DNA of 5,778 bases from Hyphomicrobium_A sp041659545. GTDB lineage: Bacteria; Pseudomonadota; Alphaproteobacteria; Rhizobiales; Hyphomicrobiaceae. A program made the position numbers and the translations under genes. Below, in pieces: positions 1 to 5,155 of this stretch (position 1 is the first letter of the stretch; every line of letters starts with the position of its first letter). The notes beneath the pieces were generated by a model. It searched no databases. It was not told where the DNA came from and was given only the letters and a program-made list of their open reading frames with translations. The stretch spans positions 1 to 5,778 of the forward strand of contig JBAZYB010000250.1 in NCBI GenBank assembly GCA_041659545.1, given 5' to 3'.

Positions 1-71
1 TGGGCGGTGTAACGTTCTTGGCGCCACTGCCGTACTCCTGATGCAGTCCGAGAAGCACACAGGAGACATTA

Positions 72-470
72 ATGCTAGCCATGCGTGCGAAGTTCATTGC
101 GGCCGCCATCTGCGCTTGCGTCATGTCTGCGACCACGGCATTCGCCTATGAAGAGAAGCCCTTTACCATGGCCGACTTCACTGCCGCTCAAGCGGCGGGC
201 AAGCCGATACTCGTAGACGTCTACGCGCCCTGGTGCCCCACATGCCAGGCGCAGCAGAAAGTGTTCGAAACGCTCAAGAGCGAAGCCAAGTACGACGCGC
301 TCACGATTTTCAAAGTCGACTACGACCATCAAACCGATGCGCTGAAGCACTTCAAGGTGCAGAAGCAGAGTACGCTGATCGGCTTCAAGGGCGATAAGGA
401 GACCGGGCGCTCGCTCGGTGACACCAACGCTGCATCGATCGGCACACTCATTGATTCTGCGCTGAAGTAG
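72..470 (+). CDS. Secreted thioredoxin-fold protein (WCPTC active site)
   Basis: This is a probable periplasmic thiol-disulfide protein that receives electrons from the CcdA-like transporter encoded next. An AGGAGA ribosome binding site at 61-66, 5 bases before the ATG, supports this start; an in-frame ATG at 81 is possible. Residues 1-25 look like a Sec signal peptide: Arg5 and Lys7, a hydrophobic core, then AFA before Tyr26. The mature part of about 107 residues is the size of a single thioredoxin domain. The active site is W54-C55-P56-T57-C58, followed by a typical helix and a V-D-Y strand (82-84). Where thioredoxins normally carry the cis-proline before T-L, this protein has Ser100 (QSTLIGF). 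The 10-base gap to the next gene suggests one transcript and a shared job. The fold and redox role are well supported; the direction of the reaction (reductase rather than oxidase) is inferred from the CcdA neighbour. Confidence 0.9.
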   Translation: MLAMRAKFIAAAICACVMSATTAFAYEEKPFTMADFTAAQAAGKPILVDVYAPWCPTCQAQQKVFETLKSEAKYDALTIFKVDYDHQTDALKHFKVQKQSTLIGFKGDKETGRSLGDTNAASIGTLIDSALK

Positions 471-480
471 GTGCTCGATC

Positions 481-1203
481 ATGCTGCTCACCAACGTACT
501 GCTAGCAGCACTCGCCGGCACGCTTTCGACATTGTCGCCGTGTGTCCTGCCGCTGCTGCCTGTGGTGTTCGCCACCGCCGCAGGTGAGCACCGGCTCGGC
601 CCGGCGGCTTTGGCAACGGGACTGGCGCTATCGTTCGCCGGCCTTGGCATTTTCATCGCGGCATTTGGCTATGGACTTGGAATCGATACGGCGCTGTTGC
701 GCCCGGTAGCGGCCGTTCTGATGCTGGCGATCGGGACCGTGTTGCTCGTGCCGCCGCTGCAAACTCAGCTGGCGGCAGCCGCGGCTCCGGTTTCGAATTG
801 GACCGAGAACAATTTCGGTGGGTTCGAAGCGACGGGTCTTGGCGGCCAGTTCGCTCTGGGCCTGCTGCTTGGCGCCGTCTGGAGCCCCTGCGTTGGGCCA
901 ACGCTCGGGGCAGCATCGCTGCTCGCGGCACAAGGCGAGAATCTCGGACAAGTATCGCTGACGATGCTGGCCTTCGGATTGGGCGCGGCACTGCCTTTAT
1001 TGCTGCTCGGCCTGTTGTCGCGCGAGACGATCCTGCACTGGCGGAACCGCCTCGCAGAAGCCGGAAAGAGCGGCAAGGCGATCCTCGGGATCGTGCTGAT
1101 CCTCGTCGCAGCGCTGATCCTCACGGGCCTCGACAAGAGCCTGGAGGCCGTGCTGGTCGCTCACTCGCCAGCCTGGCTGACCGAGATAACAACACGTTAT
1201 TGA
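481..1203 (+). CDS. ccdA: CcdA/DsbD-type transmembrane thiol-electron transporter
   Basis: This inner-membrane protein passes reducing equivalents from cytosolic thioredoxin across the membrane to periplasmic thiol proteins, as CcdA and the DsbD core do. At 240 residues it is the usual size for CcdA. Two family signatures are visible. The first is S19-P20-C21-V22-L23-P24 in the first membrane helix. The second is W134-S135-P136-C137-V138-G139-P140 at the start of the second half; Cys21 and Cys137 are the expected redox pair. The rest is mostly hydrophobic helices (about 6), near residues 5-32, 42-66, 73-92, 122-150, 158-180 and 199-218. The ATG at 481 follows an AGGTG element (469-473) that overlaps the preceding stop codon. 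The gene lies 10 bases after the secreted thioredoxin-like gene, which is the likely periplasmic acceptor. A role in cytochrome c maturation is possible, but no ccm gene is seen in the window. Confidence 0.93.
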   Translation: MLLTNVLLAALAGTLSTLSPCVLPLLPVVFATAAGEHRLGPAALATGLALSFAGLGIFIAAFGYGLGIDTALLRPVAAVLMLAIGTVLLVPPLQTQLAAAAAPVSNWTENNFGGFEATGLGGQFALGLLLGAVWSPCVGPTLGAASLLAAQGENLGQVSLTMLAFGLGAALPLLLLGLLSRETILHWRNRLAEAGKSGKAILGIVLILVAALILTGLDKSLEAVLVAHSPAWLTEITTRY

Positions 1204-1260
1204 CCTGTTAGAACACATTTACAGATAGACGCGCTAGGTTAGCCAAAACAGGACCAGACG

Positions 1261-2094
1261 ATGGTGTCCCCTGCCGCACCACATTCCGAGCTCGTCTACC
1301 GCCACACGGTGGCGGTGCGCGTCACGCATTGGGTGAACGCACTATGCCTTTTCATCCTGTTGATGAGCGGACTGCAGATTTTCAATGCGCATCCGACGCT
1401 CTACTTCGGTAGCAAGTCGTCGCCCGACCGTGCGGTTCTGAGCCTCGACGCCGTGGAACGCAATGATGGCAGCTACGCCGGCGTCACGAAGATTGGCTCG
1501 CATAGTTTCGATACGACTGGCGTGCTGGGGCTTTCGCGCGGATATAGCGGTCGGTACGAGGCGCTCGGGTTCCCGCAATGGATCACGATCCCCTCGTATC
1601 GCGATCTGGCTACCGGGCGGCGCTGGCACTTTTTCTTTGCGTGGCTGTTTGTCATCAACGGGCTTGCGTATCTCATCTACGCAGCGGTGAGCGGGCACAT
1701 CCGAAGGGACCTCTCCCCAAGTGGCGGTCAGCTGCGCCACATCGGTGAATCCATCTGGGATCACATCCGCCTGCGCTTCCCCAAAGGCGATGAGGCGAAG
1801 AGCTACAACGTGTTGCAGAAGCTGTCCTACCTGGCGGTCATCTTTGGCCTGCTGCCGCTGGTGTTTCTCACCGGGCTGACGATGTCGCCGGGCATGGATG
1901 CCGCCTTCCCGGCGCTGCTCGATATCTTCGGCGGACGCCAATCGGCGCGCACCATCCATTTCCTCTGTGCCACGGGCATCACGCTGTTTGTCATCGTGCA
2001 TGTCGTCATGGTCGTGCTCACGGGCACATGGAACAACGTCCGCTCGATGATCACCGGGCGTTATCTCGTGCCGGAGGCCTCCAATGACAAATGA
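1261..2094 (+). CDS. Membrane cytochrome b (b561/Ni-Fe hydrogenase cytochrome b type)
   Basis: This is an inner-membrane dihaem cytochrome b subunit that probably exchanges electrons between the quinone pool and the molybdoenzyme encoded next. Four hydrophobic segments lie near residues 24-41, 124-143, 189-208 and 232-253. Candidate haem-ligand histidines sit where this family has them: His23 (VTHW) in helix 1, His123 (RRWHFFF) in helix 2, and His233 (RTIHF) and His247 (IVHV) in helix 4. About 80 residues (42-122) between helices 1 and 2 form a large loop that could contact the partner. An AGGA at 1250-1253, 7 bases before the ATG, supports the start. The gene overlaps the following one by 11 bases, a strong sign of co-translation. 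It is not the ferric-reductase-like MsrQ (YedZ) that accompanies MsrP in E. coli. The class is confident; the physiological electron direction is inferred. Confidence 0.9.
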   Translation: MVSPAAPHSELVYRHTVAVRVTHWVNALCLFILLMSGLQIFNAHPTLYFGSKSSPDRAVLSLDAVERNDGSYAGVTKIGSHSFDTTGVLGLSRGYSGRYEALGFPQWITIPSYRDLATGRRWHFFFAWLFVINGLAYLIYAAVSGHIRRDLSPSGGQLRHIGESIWDHIRLRFPKGDEAKSYNVLQKLSYLAVIFGLLPLVFLTGLTMSPGMDAAFPALLDIFGGRQSARTIHFLCATGITLFVIVHVVMVVLTGTWNNVRSMITGRYLVPEASNDK

Positions 2095-2854
2095 GCATCG
2101 GCTTTCGCGGCGGAACTTCCTCATTCGCGGTGCGGCCGTCGGCGGCGCGGCGCTGCTCGGTGGCTGCGATCAGCTTTCCCAATCGCCGTCGTTCCGCGAC
2201 CTGCTGACAAAGGCCGAGTGGCTGACCGAAAGCGTGCAGCGGCTCGTGCTCTCCGAGCGCTCGATGGCCCGCGAATTCGCCGAGGCTGATCTTTCCGAGC
2301 ACTTCAAGGCCAATGGGTCGACGAACGTCGCCGATCCTGCCTACCAGCGCATGGTGCAGAACGGATTTGCCGGTTGGCGACTGGTGATCGACGGGCTTGT
2401 CGAGCGACCGACGTCGTTCAGTCTCGAAGAGTTGCGCCGCTTGCCGGCACGCACGCAGATCACCCGCCACGACTGCGTCGAGGGCTGGAGCGCCATCGGC
2501 AAATGGACCGGCGCGCGGATGACACCGCTGCTGCAGAGCGTCGGACTGAAGCCGGAGGCGCGCTATCTGGTTTTCCACTGCGCCGACAAGCTCAGCCCGC
2601 GCAGCAACTATTACGAGAGCATCGATCTATTCGACGCGTTCCATCCGCAGACCATCCTCGCCTACGATATGAACGGAGCGCCCCTGGGCGTTCCGCATGG
2701 CGCCCCGGTGCGTCTGCGTGTCGAGCGCCAGCTTGGGTACAAGCACGCCAAGTACGTACAGCGCATCGAGGCGGTGTCGAACTTCGCGATGATCGAGGGC
2801 GGGCGCGGCGGCTTCTGGGAAGATCGCGGCTACGCGTGGTATGCAGGCATCTGA
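2084..2854 (+). CDS. Tat-exported molybdopterin oxidoreductase (sulfite oxidase/YedY fold)
   Basis: This is an extracytoplasmic oxidoreductase expected to bind one molybdenum-pterin cofactor. Residues 7-13 (LSRRNFL) form a twin-arginine motif, followed by a hydrophobic stretch ending in LGGC (Cys28), which resembles a lipobox, so the protein may be a membrane-anchored Tat lipoprotein. The cofactor domain starts near residue 95. Cys131 in RHDCVEGWS is the expected molybdenum ligand. Near the end, G218-Y219-K220-H221-A222-K223 matches the conserved pterin-contact segment. At 256 residues it is shorter than E. coli MsrP (YedY). A GGAGG at 2073-2077 precedes the ATG by 6 bases, and the start lies inside the end of the cytochrome gene. 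Related enzymes reduce methionine sulfoxide or oxidise sulfite; the substrate here is unknown. The nearby msrB makes a protein-repair role attractive but unproven. Confidence 0.9.
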   Translation: MTNEHRLSRRNFLIRGAAVGGAALLGGCDQLSQSPSFRDLLTKAEWLTESVQRLVLSERSMAREFAEADLSEHFKANGSTNVADPAYQRMVQNGFAGWRLVIDGLVERPTSFSLEELRRLPARTQITRHDCVEGWSAIGKWTGARMTPLLQSVGLKPEARYLVFHCADKLSPRSNYYESIDLFDAFHPQTILAYDMNGAPLGVPHGAPVRLRVERQLGYKHAKYVQRIEAVSNFAMIEGGRGGFWEDRGYAWYAGI

Positions 2855-2864
2855 CCGGCGGCGA

Positions 2865-2885
2865 CGCGCCGATGGGTGCGCGGCG
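2865..2885. terminator. Possible GC-rich hairpin between convergent genes
   Basis: The 35-base gap between the convergent molybdoenzyme and msrB genes can fold in two competing ways. CGCGCC (2865-2870) pairs with GGTGCG (2875-2880) using one G-T wobble, and CGCCG (2867-2871) pairs with CGGCG (2881-2885). No T-tract follows on either strand, so this is at best a weak bidirectional terminator, and chance pairing in GC-rich DNA is possible. Confidence 0.22.
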
Positions 2886-2889
2886 AGAT

Positions 2890-3288
2890 TCAGGTCTTCT
2901 CGTCGAGGTTGAGACACACCGAGTTGATGCAATAGCGCTTGCCGCTTTCGGTGGGGCCGTCGTCGAAGACGTGGCCGAGATGAGAGCCGCAGCGGGCGCA
3001 AGTGATCTCGGTGCGCACCATGCCGTGCGCCGTGTCAGCGTGATAGTCGACAGCACCGGGCAGCGCCTCATCGAAGCTCGGCCAGCCCGTGCCGGAATCG
3101 AATTTGGCGTCCGAGGCGAACAGCGGATTGCCGCAGGCCGCACAGGTAAAAGTACCGTCTGCCTCGCTGTGCAGGAACTCGCCAGTAAACGGCGGCTCGG
3201 TGCCCTTCTCGCGCAAGATACGGTACTGCTCCGGCGTCAATTGCTTGCGCCAGGTTGCGTCATCTGTCGGCATCGGTTTGTCGCTCAT
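2890..3288 (-). CDS. msrB: Peptide-methionine (R)-S-oxide reductase MsrB
   Basis: MsrB reduces the R epimer of methionine sulfoxide in proteins, normally using thioredoxin. The 132-residue protein is complete and of normal length. Two zinc-binding pairs, Cys49/Cys52 (CAAC) and Cys97/Cys100 (CARC), flank the GTGWPSF signature (66-72). The catalytic Cys120 lies in RYCINS. The resolving cysteine found in the GCGWPSF form of the motif is replaced by Thr67; Cys125, five residues after the catalytic one, is an alternative candidate. There is no signal peptide, so the enzyme should be cytosolic. The start is the first ATG of the frame; no Shine-Dalgarno sequence precedes it, and Met6 is a less likely alternative. 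The gene converges on the molybdoenzyme gene and diverges from exbB. Confidence 0.96.
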   Translation of the reverse strand: MSDKPMPTDDATWRKQLTPEQYRILREKGTEPPFTGEFLHSEADGTFTCAACGNPLFASDAKFDSGTGWPSFDEALPGAVDYHADTAHGMVRTEITCARCGSHLGHVFDDGPTESGKRYCINSVCLNLDEKT

Positions 3289-3294
3289 GGCACA

Positions 3295-3322
3295 TAGATA
3301 GCACTCTCAGCGCGCGGGCCAA
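3295..3322 (-). promoter_or_regulatory. Candidate msrB promoter
   Basis: On the minus strand a TTGGCC box (3322-3317) is followed after 16 bases by TATCTA (3300-3295); the slightly shifted CTATCT (3301-3296) resembles the alphaproteobacterial -10 form CTATAT. Transcription would then begin within a few bases of the msrB ATG. This fits the missing ribosome binding site and would give a leaderless or nearly leaderless message. The boxes are imperfect, so this is tentative. Confidence 0.3.
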
Positions 3323-3430
3323 GACCTGTTGTCGCGGAATCAGCGTCGCAATTGTGCCGGTGTTTGCGGGTGTTGTCGGTCGCTACTTTTGGCGGCGTCG
3401 CTGTGGCCTATCCCCCGCTATCGGCGCCGT

Positions 3431-3487
3431 GCATTATCAAAAAAATCAAATCAAACTTGACATGCAAAGTAAGGTATTCCCTATGGG
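3431..3487 (+). promoter_or_regulatory. AT-rich candidate promoter of exbB-exbD-tonB
   Basis: This stretch stands out as AT-rich within GC-rich surroundings. It contains three ATCAAA copies (3436-3441, 3445-3450, 3450-3455; the last two share one base) leading into a perfect TTGACA box at 3457-3462. The best -10 candidate is TATGGG (3482-3487) with a 19-base spacer, which is weak and slightly long. The A-rich DNA upstream of the -35 box could act as an UP element. TonB systems are usually iron-regulated, but I could not identify a convincing Fur, Irr or RirA site. Confidence 0.42.
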
Positions 3488-3500
3488 GTAAAAGGCCCCA
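3484..3500 (+). other. Short hairpin in the exbB leader
   Basis: TGGGG (3484-3488) and CCCCA (3496-3500) form a 5-bp inverted repeat with a 7-base loop, followed by AAAAG rather than T residues. It lies 25 bases before the exbB start and overlaps the proposed -10 box. It could be an operator half-site pair or a leader-RNA structure; it does not look like a terminator. Confidence 0.25.
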
Positions 3501-3524
3501 AAAGACGGATTTGAATTCGGCGCC

Positions 3525-4640
3525 ATGACCCATCCAGATTCTTCACTTTGGAACGTATCTAAATTAGCGATTGTCGCGCTGATGCTGACAGCTGCATCGG
3601 TCGACGCAGCGGTGGCGCAGGAACCTGCAACCGCTTCGCCGCCTGCCGCCGTTGAAACGGTAGCGCCCGCTGTCGCGCCGTCCGCTCCGTCCGCAGCAGC
3701 AGACGCACCGAGCGTGGCGCCAACGGCCGCGCCTTCCGTTGCGAGCGAGGCTCAAGCACCGAACACGCAAGTGGGCTCGCCGCCTTCGGCCATGGCGCCC
3801 CCGACGGAGATGGCCGCTCCTGCCACCGAGGCGACGAGCGTGCCAGCTACGCCAATTGACAACGCCACCGATGTCAGCGTCGAGGCGCATGCCGCGCCTG
3901 CCGCGACATCCGGCTCGCCCGCCCCGGCTGCCATGGTGGAAGCCACAAAGCTACCGCGGGATCTTTCTCCGTGGGGCATGTTCATGCAGGCCGACATCAT
4001 CGTGAAGGTGGTGATGATCGGGTTGATGCTCGCCTCCGTCGTCACGTGGACGGTGTGGCTGGCAAAGACGTTCGAGCTGATGGTGGCGAAGCGGCGTCTG
4101 CGGCGGCAGTTGATCAAGCTCGGCGCTGCCAACTCGCTCAGCGAAGCGGCCAATCTCGTCGACGGAAGGCGTGGCGCCGTGCCGGCGATGATCCGCGCCG
4201 CCGTCGCCGAGACGCGCGCCTCTTGGGATGTTGTCGACAAGTACGCCATCAAGGAGCGTATCGAGGCGCGCCTGGAGCGCGTCGAGTTTGCTGCCGGGCG
4301 CGACATCAACCGCGGCACGGGCGTGCTGGCGACAATCGGCTCGACGGCGCCGTTCGTCGGCCTGTTCGGCACCGTGTGGGGCATCATGAACAGCTTCATC
4401 GGCATTTCCGAAGCGCAGACGACGAACCTTGCCATCGTTGCCCCGGGCATCGCCGAGGCGTTGCTCGCCACGGCCTTTGGTCTCATTGCCGCCATTCCCG
4501 CGGTGATCGTCTACAATCACTTTGCGCGTGCCATCGGCGGCTACAAGGCGCTGGTGGGCGATGCTTCGGTGGGCGTGCTCGGGCTGGTGTCGCGCGACTT
4601 CGATCGCGGGGTCCGTCCTGAGCTGAGAGCTGCGGAATAG
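3525..4640 (+). CDS. exbB: TonB-system energiser ExbB with Pro/Ala-rich N-terminal extension
   Basis: ExbB is the multi-helix subunit of the proton-driven ExbB-ExbD motor that energises TonB in the inner membrane. Residues 1-31 look like a signal peptide (hydrophobic core 14-24, AVA before Gln32). A low-complexity Ala/Pro/Ser-rich segment of about 110 residues (33-145) follows and should be periplasmic. The MotA/TolQ/ExbB core starts near residue 150. Its helices lie at about 158-180, 265-292 and 303-331, with the signatures GSTAPFVGLFGTVWGIM (272-288) and APGIAEALLATAFGL (306-320); Glu311 aligns with the functional Glu176 of E. coli ExbB. The total of 371 residues is well above the 244 of E. 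coli ExbB, as in the extended alphaproteobacterial form. No strong ribosome binding site precedes the ATG, but a signal peptide beginning here supports the start. exbD follows after 2 bases. Confidence 0.95.
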   Translation: MTHPDSSLWNVSKLAIVALMLTAASVDAAVAQEPATASPPAAVETVAPAVAPSAPSAAADAPSVAPTAAPSVASEAQAPNTQVGSPPSAMAPPTEMAAPATEATSVPATPIDNATDVSVEAHAAPAATSGSPAPAAMVEATKLPRDLSPWGMFMQADIIVKVVMIGLMLASVVTWTVWLAKTFELMVAKRRLRRQLIKLGAANSLSEAANLVDGRRGAVPAMIRAAVAETRASWDVVDKYAIKERIEARLERVEFAAGRDINRGTGVLATIGSTAPFVGLFGTVWGIMNSFIGISEAQTTNLAIVAPGIAEALLATAFGLIAAIPAVIVYNHFARAIGGYKALVGDASVGVLGLVSRDFDRGVRPELRAAE

Positions 4641-4642
4641 CC

Positions 4643-5155
4643 ATGGCGGGGCGGCTACAGGACGACGACATCGCGGAAACGCACGAGATCAACGTCACGC
4701 CGTTCATCGACGTGATGCTCGTGCTGCTCATCATCTTCATGGTGGTCGCGCCGCTGTCGACAGTCGATGTGCCGGTGGAGCTGCCGGTGTCGGCGGCCAA
4801 ACCAGCGCCCGCCAAGCCGGACAAGCCGCTATTCGTAACGCTGAAGGCCGACCTCTCGTTAGCTGTCGGAAACGACATGGTGCTGTGGAATGGACTTGGC
4901 ACGGCGCTCGACGCGCAGACGGGCTCGGACCGCAACAAGCGTTTGTTCCTACGCGCCGACAAAGCCGTCCCCTATGGTGAGCTGATGCGCCTGATGGATG
5001 CACTGCGCGCAGCCGGCTATCTGAAGGTCGCGCTGGTCGGCCTCGAGGGCCCGCCGCCGCAAGCGGGCGTCTCATCCGCGCCAGCCGGCATGGCGCCGCC
5101 AGCGCCGGCACTTGCACCCGTGCCGCCTCAACCGGCAGGCCCGACCACGCCATGA
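4643..5155 (+). CDS. exbD: TonB-system transport protein ExbD with Pro-rich tail
   Basis: ExbD is the single-helix motor subunit that works with ExbB to use the proton gradient and energise TonB. A short cytoplasmic start (E15-I16-N17-V18-T19-P20) leads into one membrane helix (about 21-42). Asp23 in PFIDVML corresponds to the essential Asp25 of E. coli ExbD. The periplasmic domain spans about residues 60-135, with the typical FLRADK and PYGELMRLMDALRAAGY segments. Residues 137-170 form a Pro/Ala-rich tail absent from the 141-residue E. coli protein. The ATG lies 2 bases after the exbB stop, with a weak CGGA (4633-4636) ahead of it, so coupled translation is likely. The stop shares bases with the tonB start (ATGA). 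Confidence 0.95.
   Translation: MAGRLQDDDIAETHEINVTPFIDVMLVLLIIFMVVAPLSTVDVPVELPVSAAKPAPAKPDKPLFVTLKADLSLAVGNDMVLWNGLGTALDAQTGSDRNKRLFLRADKAVPYGELMRLMDALRAAGYLKVALVGLEGPPPQAGVSSAPAGMAPPAPALAPVPPQPAGPTTP

Noticed and set aside
1..71. Possible tail of an upstream gene (frame 1 stops at 10-12, frame 3 stops at 39-41).
   Set aside because: Too few codons to recognise a protein; either stop may be incidental.
1342..2124. A 260-codon minus-strand frame opposite the cytochrome gene.
   Set aside because: The plus-strand cytochrome has clear helices, haem-ligand histidines and a ribosome binding site; the opposite frame is Arg/His/Asp-rich without any motif.
2374..3297. A 307-codon plus-strand frame running across the molybdoenzyme and msrB.
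   Set aside because: It spans two confidently assigned genes in other frames and has no coherent domain.
3457..3472. An iron-responsive RirA-type box (TGA-N9-TCA) around the TTGACA element.
   Set aside because: The second half reads TAA at the required spacing, so the motif does not match.
3462..3491. A 9-codon ATG-to-TAA frame ahead of exbB that could be read as a leader peptide.
   Set aside because: No ribosome binding site, and its ATG overlaps the last base of the proposed -35 box, so it would lie upstream of the transcript start.
3621..3959. The Pro/Ala-rich N-terminal part of ExbB as a fusion or a new domain.
   Set aside because: Signal peptide plus low-complexity extension is a known form of ExbB in Alphaproteobacteria; no separate fold is visible.
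3525..5155. Assignment of the ExbB/ExbD pair as TolQ/TolR.
   Set aside because: The ExbB-type extension, the APGIAEALLATAFGL segment and the tonB gene immediately downstream all favour the TonB system; no tolA, tolB or pal is present.
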